The translations under genes and the position numbers were made by a program. From NCBI RefSeq assembly GCF_022374875.2, contig NZ_CP092427.2, positions 4,402,001 through 4,466,000 of the forward strand: 64,000 nt of DNA, in the 5' to 3' direction. The notes under the pieces are model-generated. The model had not been told where the DNA came from, ran no database searches, and saw only the letters and a program-made list of their open reading frames with translations. Shown one piece after another: positions 15,826 to 24,690 of the stretch. Origin of the DNA: Mycolicibacterium rufum (GTDB lineage: Bacteria > Actinomycetota > Actinomycetes > Mycobacteriales > Mycobacteriaceae). Within the stretch, counting starts at the first letter, position 1. The number at the start of each line of letters is the position of its first letter.

Positions 15826-17222
15826 TCGCGCGGGACGCCTGCGGACCGGTCGTGCGCGCGCAGCCCGATCGCGAACGCCGTCTGGTCGTCGAAGCTCAGC
15901 GGATCCCGTCCGGTGATCTCGTGGATCCGGCCGAGCCGGTGGCGCACGGTGTTGGTGTGCAGGAACAGCTCGCGGGCGGTCTCCGAGAGCGACCCGTTGG
16001 CCGCCAGGAACGCCCGCAGGGTGCGGACGTGCTGCGTGCCGCGGTCCCGGTCGAGCCGCTCGAGCGGCTCGATCAGTTGCGCGACGAACGGGGTCAGCTG
16101 CGCGCCGGGCAGCTGCTCGATCAGGCTGTCGAGCGTGCTGAGCTGATCCGGGCCCACGCTGCCGCCGTGTTGGTGGGCCAGGCTCAGCGCGATCCGGGCC
16201 TGCGTGATGGCCGGGCCCAATTCGGTGATCGGCACCTCGGCGGAATGCCCGGAGGGCAGCGACAGGGTCTCGGCGGCGGGGTCGACCGGCCCGGCCGCGG
16301 TGAGCATCAGGCACACGTCGGGCGCGTCACCGACGAGCGCATCGGGGAACGCCAGGGACACCAGGACGCCGGCGCCGCCGGGCCAGGCCGAGCACCGCAC
16401 CGTCGCCGACGGCGCTTCCGGCCAGCCCACGAGCTGATGCAGTGCGTCGGGCAGCAGCATGCGGCGTTCGACGAGCGAGAGCAGCTGGCCGACCCGCTCG
16501 CGCGTCAGCGCCGCCTCGATGTCGTGCTCGCTCTGCGCGGCCTGCACGAAGCGTGCGATCAGCTCCAGCAGCGACGGGTCGGGCCGGGCGCCGCGACCGA
16601 TCCACACCAGCGTGCCCAGGTCGGGGACGGCGACCGTCGCCTCGGCGGTGTCGTCGGCGGCCGGCGGACGCGTCTCCTGCTCGTCGAGGATGAAGTAACA
16701 GCCCATCAGATCACCCGCCCGGTCCAGCAGCCGGCGCACCGATTCCCGCCTGCGCAACGACGAGATCATCTCCGGCACAAGTGCATTGGTGGCACGCGCG
16801 ACGGCGAGCTCGGTGCCGAAGCGGTAGTCGGCGACGAAGCGGCTGACCGTCTCGAACGGCACGTCCTGCGGCGCCACCAGTACCGGCAGGCCGTGTCCGC
16901 GGCAGCGGGACAGCAGCTCGGCCGGGACGGTGTCGTGGCCGTCACCGGTGCCGAAACACACCCCCGCGACGTGCGAGCGGGCCAGCGCATCGGCGAACGT
17001 GCGGCAGTCCTGCGGGGTCTGCAGCAGCAGACCCACGGTGCAGACGAGTTCGCCCCCGCGCAGGTAGCGCGCCGGGTCTCGTAGTTCGGTGGTGTGCACC
17101 CAGCTGATCGGCCGGTCCAGGTCCTGCGCCCCGCCGGGGGGCTCGATCAGACCCAACCGCGAACCGTCCAGCAGGTCGCGCACGGTCGGCGCGGCCGCGC
17201 CGGCGTCCCGCGGGTCGGTCAT
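15816..17222 (-). CDS. PucR/CdaR-family transcriptional regulator
   Basis: A 468-residue regulator. The N-terminal PucR domain (about 10-135) begins TVRDLLDGSRLGLIEPPGG and includes the LRGGELVCTVGLLL segment. The C-terminal PucR-type helix-turn-helix (about 400-460) contains LRAFLAANGSLSETARELFLHTNTVRHRLGRI. It is divergently oriented from the permease-SDR-SDR-ureohydrolase-deacetylase operon, with a 168-bp intergenic region carrying a long-spaced inverted repeat. Most likely the substrate-responsive activator of that operon. Confidence 0.85.
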   Translation of the reverse strand: MTDPRDAGAAAPTVRDLLDGSRLGLIEPPGGAQDLDRPISWVHTTELRDPARYLRGGELVCTVGLLLQTPQDCRTFADALARSHVAGVCFGTGDGHDTVPAELLSRCRGHGLPVLVAPQDVPFETVSRFVADYRFGTELAVARATNALVPEMISSLRRRESVRRLLDRAGDLMGCYFILDEQETRPPAADDTAEATVAVPDLGTLVWIGRGARPDPSLLELIARFVQAAQSEHDIEAALTRERVGQLLSLVERRMLLPDALHQLVGWPEAPSATVRCSAWPGGAGVLVSLAFPDALVGDAPDVCLMLTAAGPVDPAAETLSLPSGHSAEVPITELGPAITQARIALSLAHQHGGSVGPDQLSTLDSLIEQLPGAQLTPFVAQLIEPLERLDRDRGTQHVRTLRAFLAANGSLSETARELFLHTNTVRHRLGRIHEITGRDPLSFDDQTAFAIGLRAHDRSAGVPRDQG

Positions 17223-17239
17223 GGGCCGAGCGTAACGCT

Positions 17240-17289
17240 GGCGTCACATCCCGGCCGCCGTCCGTTGTGCGATCCTCCAATGTGACGCC
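17240..17289. promoter_or_regulatory. Inverted repeat with 40-bp centre spacing, candidate PucR operator
   Basis: GGCGTCACAT (17240-17249) and ATGTGACGCC (17280-17289) are exact reverse complements separated by 30 bases. They lie between pucR and the divergent operon. The centres are 40 bp apart, near four helical turns, suiting a dimer or tetramer that loops DNA. Confidence 0.5.
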
Positions 17290-17390
17290 CCGCGCCCGGT
17301 GCGATCGCAGCGTTTTCGGCCCAACCCGTGGTGATCATGGGGTCGCGGACCGATAGTGGCTCCCAACCCGGCACCGGAATGGGAGCACTC

Positions 17391-18869
17391 ATGTCGTCAT
17401 CGATAGACAGCGTCGACTCGCCGTACGCACTGCGCCGCGAATTCTCGCTCTGGTCGGCGTTCGCCTTCGCGTTCGCGTTCATCTCCCCGATCGTCGCCCT
17501 GTACGGCATCTTCGGGCTGGCGCTCACCGCGGCGGGCCCGAGTTTCTGGTGGGGCTTCCTGCTGGTGTTCGGCGGGCAGCTGCTGGTCGCGTTCGTGTTC
17601 GCCACGCTGGTGTCGCGCTGGCCGCTCGAGGGATCGATCTACCAGTGGTCCCGCCGGTTGATGGGCACCGGGTACGGGTGGTTCGCCGGCTGGTTCTACA
17701 TGTGGACCCTGGTGATCGCGATGGCCACCGTAGCGCTCGGCGCGGCCGGGTTCATCGCGAACATCGCCGGGGTGGAGGCCCCCTCGGGCGGTCTGCGGGC
17801 AGGCATCGCGCTGGTGATCCTGCTGTGCGGCACGGGAATCAACCTGATCGGCCGCGGCGCGCTGAAGCTCTTCATGACGGCGAGCATCATCGCCGAGGTG
17901 CTCGGCTCGATCGGCCTGGGCACGTGGCTGCTGCTGTTCCACCGCAACAACTCGCTGTCGGTGCTGTTCGACGGCGGTGGCGCCGGCGCCGACACCTGGT
18001 CCTACCTGTCGGGGCCGTTCCTGATCGCCGTCGCGTTCATCGGCTTCTCGTTCGTCGGCTTCGAGAGTGCCGGCGCGATCGCCGAGGAGGTGCACGAGCC
18101 CCGCCGCGATCTGCCCAAGGCCGTGCTGTTCTCGCTGACCTTCATCGCGCTGGTCGTCGCGTACTCCAGTCTGGCGATCATCCTGGCCATCCCCGACATG
18201 GCCGCGGTGACGGCCGGCTCGGTGGCCGACCCGGTCTACGACACCCTGACCGCGGCGCTCGGCGCGGGCATCGCCAAGCCGGTCGAGGTGCTGTTCGTGA
18301 TCGGCTTCCTCGCCAGCTTCCTGGCGCTGCAGACCGCGGGATCCCGCGTCATCTGGGCCTACGCCCGCGACGGCGCGCTGCCCGCGTCCGGGGTGCTGGC
18401 GCGCCTGGGCGGAACCAACCGGATGCCGGTGGCGGCCATCTGCGTGACGACCGTGGTGGGCGGCGCCCTGTTCGCGTTGTCGATCGTCGCCGGCGACATC
18501 TACTCGCTGATGGTCAACTTCACCACCGGCGGCTTCTACCTGGCGTTCCTGTTCCCGCTGATCGGGTTCCTCGTGGTGCAGCTGCGCCGCACCTGGACCG
18601 CGCCGTCCTTCTCGCTGGGCCGCCTCGCGCTGCCGGTCGGCGCCGTCGCGGTGGTCTGGGCGGCGTTGCAGATGCTCAACATCTCCTGGCCGCGCGCGGT
18701 GTACGAGCAGCGGTACCTGGACTGGTCGGTGTGGATCGGCGTCGTGGTGCTGGCCGTTCTCGGCGCGGCGATCTTCGCGGCCGTGCGCAGTCGCATCGTC
18801 GCCGTCAGCGTGATCGAGGACGCCGAGATCGCCGACGAGCGCGCCGACGAGACCCGGCGTGCCCGGTGA
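17391..18869 (+). CDS. APC-superfamily amino acid/polyamine permease
   Basis: A 492-residue transporter with about 12 hydrophobic helices. ATG 17391 has GGGAG 5 bases upstream. The unwound-helix segment after FAFAFAFISPIVALYGIFG and the GFSFVGFESAGAIAEEVHEPRRDLPKA region (about residues 215-243) are APC signatures. It is the first gene of a five-gene operon; its stop overlaps the next start in GTGA. Probably imports the guanidino compound, polyamine or amide catabolised by the following enzymes; substrate not readable. Confidence 0.85.
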   Translation: MSSSIDSVDSPYALRREFSLWSAFAFAFAFISPIVALYGIFGLALTAAGPSFWWGFLLVFGGQLLVAFVFATLVSRWPLEGSIYQWSRRLMGTGYGWFAGWFYMWTLVIAMATVALGAAGFIANIAGVEAPSGGLRAGIALVILLCGTGINLIGRGALKLFMTASIIAEVLGSIGLGTWLLLFHRNNSLSVLFDGGGAGADTWSYLSGPFLIAVAFIGFSFVGFESAGAIAEEVHEPRRDLPKAVLFSLTFIALVVAYSSLAIILAIPDMAAVTAGSVADPVYDTLTAALGAGIAKPVEVLFVIGFLASFLALQTAGSRVIWAYARDGALPASGVLARLGGTNRMPVAAICVTTVVGGALFALSIVAGDIYSLMVNFTTGGFYLAFLFPLIGFLVVQLRRTWTAPSFSLGRLALPVGAVAVVWAALQMLNISWPRAVYEQRYLDWSVWIGVVVLAVLGAAIFAAVRSRIVAVSVIEDAEIADERADETRRAR

Positions 18870-19567
18870 GTGAGCGCCCGGTGGCGGTCGTGACCGGCGC
18901 GGCCAGCGGCATCGGCGCCGCGGTCGTCGTCGCGTTGCAGGAACGCGGATTCGCGGTCGCCGGAATGGATCTCGTCGACATCGACACCGACGGGGTCGAC
19001 CACGCGGTGCGCGCCGACGTCTCGGACGGTGCGGCGGTCGCTGCGGCGGTCGACGCGGTGCGCGGAAGTCTCGGACCGGTGCACGCGGCGGTCAGCGTCG
19101 CCGGTCACTACGCGATGGCGCCCGTCGACCAGATCGAGGTGACGGCGTGGCGGCGGATGCTGCGCGTGCATCTGGGAGGCTTCGTCAACCTCGCGCGGGC
19201 CTGCCTGCCGGACCTGGTGGCGCACCACGGCGCGCTGGTCGCCATCGCCAGCGAACTCGCCATCGGCGGGGGAGAGCACGACGCGCACTACGCGGCGGCC
19301 AAGGGCGCCCTGCTGGGGGCGGTACGCAGCCTTGCCGCAGAGGTGGCGCCGGCGGGCGTACGGGTCAACGCGGTGGCGCCCGGACCCACCGACACGCCGC
19401 TGCTGGCATCCGACTCGCCCTGGCGCGCACCCGATTACCTGGACACGTTGCCGTTGCGCCGGCTCGCGCTGCCGCACGAAGTCGCCCGTTGCGTCGAATA
19501 TCTGGTGTGTGACGCGGGATTCAGCGTCGGGGACGTGGTCAACGTCAACTCGGGAGCGGTGATATGA
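18866..19567 (+). CDS. Short-chain dehydrogenase/reductase
   Basis: A 233-residue classical SDR. NAD(P)-binding TGAASGIG at residues 10-17, catalytic Ser129 and Y142-x3-K146. The start is GTG 18866, overlapping the permease stop. It is somewhat short (233 residues) and has VAG rather than NAG after the fourth strand. It is followed by a second SDR with a 4-bp overlap. It probably oxidises or reduces an intermediate of the operon's pathway. Confidence 0.85.
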   Translation: MSERPVAVVTGAASGIGAAVVVALQERGFAVAGMDLVDIDTDGVDHAVRADVSDGAAVAAAVDAVRGSLGPVHAAVSVAGHYAMAPVDQIEVTAWRRMLRVHLGGFVNLARACLPDLVAHHGALVAIASELAIGGGEHDAHYAAAKGALLGAVRSLAAEVAPAGVRVNAVAPGPTDTPLLASDSPWRAPDYLDTLPLRRLALPHEVARCVEYLVCDAGFSVGDVVNVNSGAVI

Positions 19568-20328
19568 CGACGTCGCTGACCGACCGGGTCGCCCTGGTCA
19601 CCGGCGCGGGTCAAGGCATGGGCGTCGCGCACGCCCGCCGACTGGCCGCCGCGGGTGCCACCGTCGCGGTCAATGACCTGCGCGACACCCGGGCGCTCAC
19701 CGAATTGGCCGACGAGATCGGCGGATTCGCGGTGCCCGGCGATGTCTCCGATCCGGCCGAATGCGGACGCATCGCCGACACCGTCGCCCGCACCGCCGGC
19801 CGGCTGGACGTGCTGGTGGCCAACCACGCATACATGACGATGGCGCCGCTGCTCGAGCACGACGACGCCGACTGGTGGAAGGTCGTCGACACGAACCTCG
19901 GCGGCACCTTCTTCCTGGTGCAGGCGGTGCTGCCGCACATGCGACGGCAGGGGGAGGGTCGCATCGTCGTGATCACCAGCGAGTGGGGTGTCACCGGTTG
20001 GCCCGAGGCGACCGCCTACGCGGCGTCCAAGGCGGGGCTGATCTCGCTGGTGAAGACGCTCGGCCGCGAACTGGCGCCGGAACGCATCATCGTCAACGCC
20101 GTTGCCCCCGGCGTCACCGACACCCCGCAGCTCGCCGTGGATGCCGCCGCCGCAGGCGTGGACCTGGCCACTGTGCACGCCCGGTACGCCGAAGCGATTC
20201 CCCTGGGCCGCATCGGATCTGCCGCCGAGATCGCGGCCGCCGTCGAACTGCTCGCCGACTTCGAGGTCTCGGCCGTGGTGGGACAGGTGCTGTCCTGCAA
20301 CGGCGGATCCACGCGGTCGCGGGTGTGA
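19564..20328 (+). CDS. Short-chain dehydrogenase/reductase
   Basis: A 254-residue classical SDR. TGAGQGMG at residues 13-20, VNDLRD giving an acidic residue after beta-2 (NAD preference likely), catalytic Ser139, Y152 and K156. The usual NNAG reads NHAY. The start overlaps the preceding SDR stop in ATGA. It is not an obvious duplicate of the first SDR, so two different steps or a heteromeric pair are possible. Confidence 0.85.
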   Translation: MTTSLTDRVALVTGAGQGMGVAHARRLAAAGATVAVNDLRDTRALTELADEIGGFAVPGDVSDPAECGRIADTVARTAGRLDVLVANHAYMTMAPLLEHDDADWWKVVDTNLGGTFFLVQAVLPHMRRQGEGRIVVITSEWGVTGWPEATAYAASKAGLISLVKTLGRELAPERIIVNAVAPGVTDTPQLAVDAAAAGVDLATVHARYAEAIPLGRIGSAAEIAAAVELLADFEVSAVVGQVLSCNGGSTRSRV

Positions 20329-20342
20329 AAGGAGAGCACGTC

Positions 20343-21308
20343 ATGCAGGGATCCCATGTGCGTACCGAGAGCGGCACGCTGGGGCAGGTCGACGCCCAGC
20401 AGGTGCCCCGCTACGCGGGGTTGAGCACGTTCGCGCGACTTCCGCAGCGCCACGAGGTCGACCGCTACGACATCGCGGTGGTGGGCGTGCCGTTCGACAG
20501 CGGGGTGACCTACCGTCCCGGCGCCCGGTTCGGGCCGGCCGCAATCCGGCAGGCGTCGCGGCTGCTCAAGCCCTATCACCCGGCGCTGGACGCCACGCCG
20601 TTCACCGCGGCCCAGGTGGTCGACGCCGGCGACATCGCGGCCAACCCGTTCGACATCTCGGCCGCGGTGGACCAGATCCGCGAGGGGGTGGCGGCGTTGC
20701 TCGCCGAGGACGGACAGCGGGTGGTGCTCCTCGGCGGCGACCACACGATCGCGCTGCCGTCGCTGCAGGCCCTGCACGCGGTGCACGGCCCGTTGGCGCT
20801 GGTGCACTTCGACGCCCACCTCGACACCTGGGACACCTACTTCGGGGCGCCGTGTACCCACGGCACCCCGTTCCGGCGTGCGGCCGAGCAGGGCCTGCTG
20901 GTGAAGGACCGGTCGGCGCACGTCGGGATCCGCGGTTCGCTGTACGACCGCGCCGACCTCCTCGATGACGCCGAACTCGGCTTCACCGTGGTGCACTGCC
21001 GCGACATCGACCGCATCGGCGTCGACGGCACCATCGAGCGGATCCTGGAGCGGGTGGGCGACCACCCGGTGTACGTGTCGATCGACATCGACGTCCTCGA
21101 TCCCGCGTTCGCGCCGGGCACCGGCACCCCGGAGATCGGCGGGATGACCAGCCGCGAGCTGGTCGCCGTGCTGCGCGCGATGCGTGAACTGCCGATCGTC
21201 GGCGCCGACGTCGTCGAGGTGGCGCCCGCCTACGATCATGCCGAGGTGACCGCCGTCGCGGCGGCGAACCTCGCCTACGAACTGATCACCCTGATGGCGG
21301 GCCGATGA
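20343..21308 (+). CDS. Agmatinase/ureohydrolase-family enzyme
   Basis: A 321-residue arginase-fold binuclear manganese hydrolase. Metal ligands: H134 (GGDHT), D157, H159 and D161 (FDAHLDT), D248 and D250 (SIDIDVLDPAFAPGTGTPE). It releases urea from agmatine, guanidinobutyrate, guanidinopropionate or a similar compound; the motif THGTPF (172-177) matches the agmatinase/guanidino-acid branch better than arginase. AAGGAGAG precedes ATG 20343. Fourth gene of the PucR-linked operon. Confidence 0.85.
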   Translation: MQGSHVRTESGTLGQVDAQQVPRYAGLSTFARLPQRHEVDRYDIAVVGVPFDSGVTYRPGARFGPAAIRQASRLLKPYHPALDATPFTAAQVVDAGDIAANPFDISAAVDQIREGVAALLAEDGQRVVLLGGDHTIALPSLQALHAVHGPLALVHFDAHLDTWDTYFGAPCTHGTPFRRAAEQGLLVKDRSAHVGIRGSLYDRADLLDDAELGFTVVHCRDIDRIGVDGTIERILERVGDHPVYVSIDIDVLDPAFAPGTGTPEIGGMTSRELVAVLRAMRELPIVGADVVEVAPAYDHAEVTAVAAANLAYELITLMAGR

Positions 21309-22174
21309 CCGAATTCGCCTGGCCGCGTGGCAAAACCGCGGCGGCATCGTTCACGTTCGACGTGGACGCCGAGTCGGCGGTGCTGTGGGACGCCTCGGGC
21401 GACTGGGAGTCGGTGGGCGCGCGGATGAGCGTGATGAGCCACCAGGCCTACGGTCCGCTCGTCGGGCTGCCGCGCATCCTGGCCCTGCTCGAGCGGCACC
21501 AGATCGCCTCGACGTTCTTCGTGCCCGGCCACACCGCCGACCGCTACCCGGAGGCGATCCGCGCGGTCGTGGCGGCCGGCCACGAGATCGCCCATCACGG
21601 GTATCTGCACGAGCAACCGACCGCGCTGTCGGCCGACGGTGAGATCGACGCGCTGGACCGCGGGCTGGCCGCGCTGGCCGATGTCGCCGGGGTGCGGCCG
21701 GTGGGCTACCGGGCCCCGATGTGGGATCTGTCCTGGCGCACACCCGCGTTGCTGCTCGAACGTGGCTTTCTCTACGACTCCAGCCTGATGGACGCCGACC
21801 ATCCCTACGAGCTCGCGGTCGGCGACGACGGGCATCTGGTGGAGATCCCGATCCAGTGGGCACTCGATGACTGGGAGCAGTACTGCTACCTGCCCGACGT
21901 GTCGGGCAGCGGGCTGATCGAATCCCCGCGCAAGGCACGGGAACTGTGGCAGCTCGAATTCGACGCGCTGCGCCGCGTCGGCGGCTGCTGGGTGCTCACC
22001 AACCACCCGTTTCTCACCGGAAGGGCTTCGCGCGCAGCCGAACTCGACGAACTGATGGGCTACGTCGCCGGCCATGACGACGTGTGGACCACCAGCCTCG
22101 GTGACATCGCGACGCACGTGCGTTCGCTGGGGCTGACGCCGCGCAGCATCAGCCCGCCCGACGTGCCGCGGTGA
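21305..22174 (+). CDS. Polysaccharide-deacetylase-fold hydrolase (PuuE/cyclic-imidase-like)
   Basis: A 289-residue NodB-fold protein without signal peptide. D19 (TFDVD), AHHGYLHE with H97/H98 and H102, and GYRAPMWDLSW near residue 140 form the metal and catalytic sites. Cytoplasmic members of this family hydrolyse allantoin, cyclic imides or related amides rather than cell-wall polysaccharides. The ATGA overlap with the ureohydrolase argues for a joint pathway that opens an amide or imide and removes urea. Substrate unknown. Confidence 0.8.
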   Translation: MTEFAWPRGKTAAASFTFDVDAESAVLWDASGDWESVGARMSVMSHQAYGPLVGLPRILALLERHQIASTFFVPGHTADRYPEAIRAVVAAGHEIAHHGYLHEQPTALSADGEIDALDRGLAALADVAGVRPVGYRAPMWDLSWRTPALLLERGFLYDSSLMDADHPYELAVGDDGHLVEIPIQWALDDWEQYCYLPDVSGSGLIESPRKARELWQLEFDALRRVGGCWVLTNHPFLTGRASRAAELDELMGYVAGHDDVWTTSLGDIATHVRSLGLTPRSISPPDVPR

Positions 22175-22181
22175 GCCCCGG

Positions 22182-22448
22182 CTAGTACCGCAGCCGGTCG
22201 TCGAGCACGTGCACCGGGGCGTCGCGGTGCCGCGCCGCGTAGATCGGGTGCAGCAGCGTGGGATGTTCGCAGTGCGGGCACGACACCCGGGGGTCGCGTC
22301 TGGAGTTGAACGCCAGGTGGTGACAGGCCGAGCACCGCACCACGTACAGCGCTCCGATCCAGTTGAGCAACCCCAGGTAGATCGCGAGGGCGGCCAACGT
22401 GGCCAGCGCCGTGATCAGAGCGACGGTGAGTACCTCGTAAACCGTCAT
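22182..22448 (-). CDS. Small membrane protein with zinc-ribbon-like Cys pairs
   Basis: An 88-residue protein. Hydrophobic helix at about residues 8-35, followed by CSACHH (39-44) and CPHCEH (57-62), two CxxC knuckles typical of a zinc ribbon or rubredoxin-like knuckle, and a basic, His-containing tail. Convergent with the deacetylase gene (7 bp apart). Function unknown. Confidence 0.7.
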   Translation of the reverse strand: MTVYEVLTVALITALATLAALAIYLGLLNWIGALYVVRCSACHHLAFNSRRDPRVSCPHCEHPTLLHPIYAARHRDAPVHVLDDRLRY

Positions 22449-22509
22449 TGATCGCCTTCTTCCACAGAACTGACGGATGACCCCACGGTACGCCCGAAAC
22501 AGGCGCGGA

Positions 22510-22674
22510 TCAGGCCTTTCGTGCTCTCTTGAAGACCTTCTCCAGCTCCTTGCCGCGCAGCCCGTTGCGCTCGGCCCTGTGCACCTTGGCCACCACCAGG
22601 GGACACCGCTTGCAGCGCGGCTTGCTGCGGCAACACTTCTTCTTCGGGGTCAGCTCGGTGAGCTTGCGGGCCAC
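22510..22674 (-). CDS. Small basic Cys-rich protein
   Basis: 54 residues from GTG 22674 ([13 protein letters not shown]). Four Cys in [11 protein letters not shown] plus many Lys/Arg. Composition and GC-rich third positions are gene-like. It lies divergent to typA, 56 bases from its start. The Cys pattern could bind zinc or nucleic acid; a longer frame from 22722 is open but would overlap the typA promoter. Function unknown. Confidence 0.6.
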   Translation of the reverse strand: MARKLTELTPKKKCCRSKPRCKRCPLVVAKVHRAERNGLRGKELEKVFKRARKA

Positions 22675-22717
22675 GTGACGGGAGTCTCTCGTTTTCGCGA
22701 TCGGTGCACGGCACTGC

Positions 22718-22723
22718 GACAAT
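22718..22723 (+). promoter_or_regulatory. typA: -10-like element of leaderless typA
   Basis: GACAAT ends 7 bases before GTG 22731. No Shine-Dalgarno sequence is present, so the mRNA probably starts at or next to the start codon. Confidence 0.4.
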
Positions 22724-22730
22724 CACCGGC

Positions 22731-24638
22731 GTGACTGCACGCCCCGATTTCCGCAACGTCGCCATTGTGGCCCACGTCGACCATGGCAAGACCACGCTGG
22801 TGGACGCGATGCTGCGCCAGTCCGGGGCGCTGACCCACCGCGGTGACGACGCGATCGAACGCCTCATGGACTCCGGTGACCTGGAGAAAGAAAAGGGCAT
22901 CACGATCCTGGCGAAGAACACCGCGGTGCATCGGCACCACGCCGACGGTGGCATGACCGTGATCAACGTCATCGACACCCCGGGCCACGCCGACTTCGGC
23001 GGCGAGGTGGAGCGCGGCCTGTCCATGGTCGACGGCGTGCTGCTGCTCGTCGACGCCTCCGAGGGCCCGCTGCCGCAGACCCGGTTCGTGCTGCGCAAGG
23101 CCCTGGCCGCACATCTGCCGGTGATCCTGGTGGTCAACAAGACCGACCGGCCCGACGCCCGTATCGCCGAGGTGGTCTCCGAGAGCCACGACCTGCTGCT
23201 CGACGTCGCGTCCGACCTCGACGAAGAAGCCCAGAAAGCCGCCGAGGACGCGCTGGGCCTGCCCACCCTGTACGCGTCGGGCCGCGCCGGCATCGCCAGC
23301 ACCACCGAGCCGGCCAACGGGGAGAACCCCGACGGGGAGAACCTCGACCCGCTGTTCGACGTGCTGCTCGAACACATCCCGCCGCCGCAGGGCGATCCCG
23401 AGGCCCCGCTGCAGGCCCTGGTGACCAACCTCGACGCGTCGGCGTTCCTGGGTCGGCTCGCGCTGATCCGCATCTACAAGGGCCGCATCCGCAAGGGCCA
23501 GCAGGTGGCCTGGATGCGTGAGGTCGACGGACATCCCGTCATCACCAACGCCAAGATCACCGAACTGCTGGTCACCGAGGGCGTGGAGAGAACGGCCACC
23601 GACGAGGCCGTCGCCGGGGACATCGTCGCCGTCGCCGGCATCCCCGAGATCATGATCGGCGACACCCTGGCCGACCCCGACCACGCGCACGCGCTGCCGC
23701 GCATCACCGTCGACGAGCCGGCGATCTCGGTGACCATCGGCACCAACACCTCGCCGCTGGCGGGCAAGGTGTCCGGGCACAAGCTGACCGCGCGCATGGT
23801 CAAGTCCCGTCTGGACTCCGAACTCGTCGGCAACGTGTCGATCAAGGTCGTCGACATCGGCCGCCCGGACGCCTGGGAGGTGCAGGGCCGCGGTGAGCTC
23901 GCGCTCGCGGTGCTGGTCGAACAGATGCGCCGGGAGGGCTTCGAGCTGACCGTCGGCAAGCCGCAGGTGGTGACCCAGACGATCGACGGCAAGCTGCACG
24001 AGCCGTTCGAGGCGATGACGATCGACTGCCCCGAGGAGTTCGTCGGCGCCATCACCCAGCTGATGGCCGCCCGCAAGGGCCGCATGGAGGACATGGCCAA
24101 CCACGCCGCGGGCTGGGTCCGGATGGACTTCATCGTCCCCAGCCGCGGGCTGATCGGCTTCCGCACCGACTTCCTGACGCTGACCCGGGGTACCGGCATC
24201 GCCAACGCGGTCTTCGACGGCTACCGGCCGTGGGCGGGGGAGATCCGGGCCCGGCACACCGGGTCGCTGGTGAGCGACCGCAGCGGCCAGATCACCCCGT
24301 TCGCGATGATCCAGCTCGCCGACCGCGGCCAGTTCTTCGTCGAGCCCGGCCAGGAGACCTACGAGGGCCAGGTCGTCGGGATCAATCCGCGCGCCGAGGA
24401 TCTCGACATCAACATCACCCGCGAGAAGAAGCTGACCAACATGCGGTCCTCGACGGCCGACGTGATGGAGACGCTGGCCCGGCCACTGGAACTCGACCTG
24501 GAGAAGGCGATGGAGTTCTGCGCCGAGGACGAGTGCGTCGAGGTCACCCCCGAGATCGTGCGGGTGCGCAAGGTGGAGCTGACGGCGTCGCTGCGGGCGC
24601 GGGCGAAGGCGCGGGCCAAGCAGCAGGCCAATTCGTAG
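22731..24638 (+). CDS. typA: Ribosome-associated GTPase TypA/BipA
   Basis: A 635-residue translational GTPase. G1 AHVDHGKT at residues 14-21, DTPGHADF (G3) near 80-87, NKTDRPDA (G4) near 139. EF-G-like domains II, III and V follow, plus the BipA C-terminal domain ([12 protein letters not shown] near residue 570). It acts on the 70S ribosome in 50S assembly and stress adaptation. GTG 22731 gives the canonical N-terminus [16 protein letters not shown]. It occupies the Rv1165 position, followed directly by lpqW. Confidence 0.95.
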   Translation: MTARPDFRNVAIVAHVDHGKTTLVDAMLRQSGALTHRGDDAIERLMDSGDLEKEKGITILAKNTAVHRHHADGGMTVINVIDTPGHADFGGEVERGLSMVDGVLLLVDASEGPLPQTRFVLRKALAAHLPVILVVNKTDRPDARIAEVVSESHDLLLDVASDLDEEAQKAAEDALGLPTLYASGRAGIASTTEPANGENPDGENLDPLFDVLLEHIPPPQGDPEAPLQALVTNLDASAFLGRLALIRIYKGRIRKGQQVAWMREVDGHPVITNAKITELLVTEGVERTATDEAVAGDIVAVAGIPEIMIGDTLADPDHAHALPRITVDEPAISVTIGTNTSPLAGKVSGHKLTARMVKSRLDSELVGNVSIKVVDIGRPDAWEVQGRGELALAVLVEQMRREGFELTVGKPQVVTQTIDGKLHEPFEAMTIDCPEEFVGAITQLMAARKGRMEDMANHAAGWVRMDFIVPSRGLIGFRTDFLTLTRGTGIANAVFDGYRPWAGEIRARHTGSLVSDRSGQITPFAMIQLADRGQFFVEPGQETYEGQVVGINPRAEDLDINITREKKLTNMRSSTADVMETLARPLELDLEKAMEFCAEDECVEVTPEIVRVRKVELTASLRARAKARAKQQANS

Positions 24639-24678
24639 CGGGCCGCCGGTGCGGGGCGGCCGAGAAATCGGCGGTCGA

Positions 24679-24684
24679 TACGCT
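24679..24684 (+). promoter_or_regulatory. lpqW: -10 element of leaderless lpqW
   Basis: TACGCT, 6 bases, then GTG 24691; no ribosome-binding site. This is the leaderless arrangement. Confidence 0.5.
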
Positions 24685-24690
24685 GAGGGC

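Noticed and set aside
17549..18865. Upstream extension of the first SDR frame into the permease
   Set aside because: Arg-rich out-of-frame translation of the permease; the SDR begins properly at GTG 18866 with TGAASGIG at residue 10.
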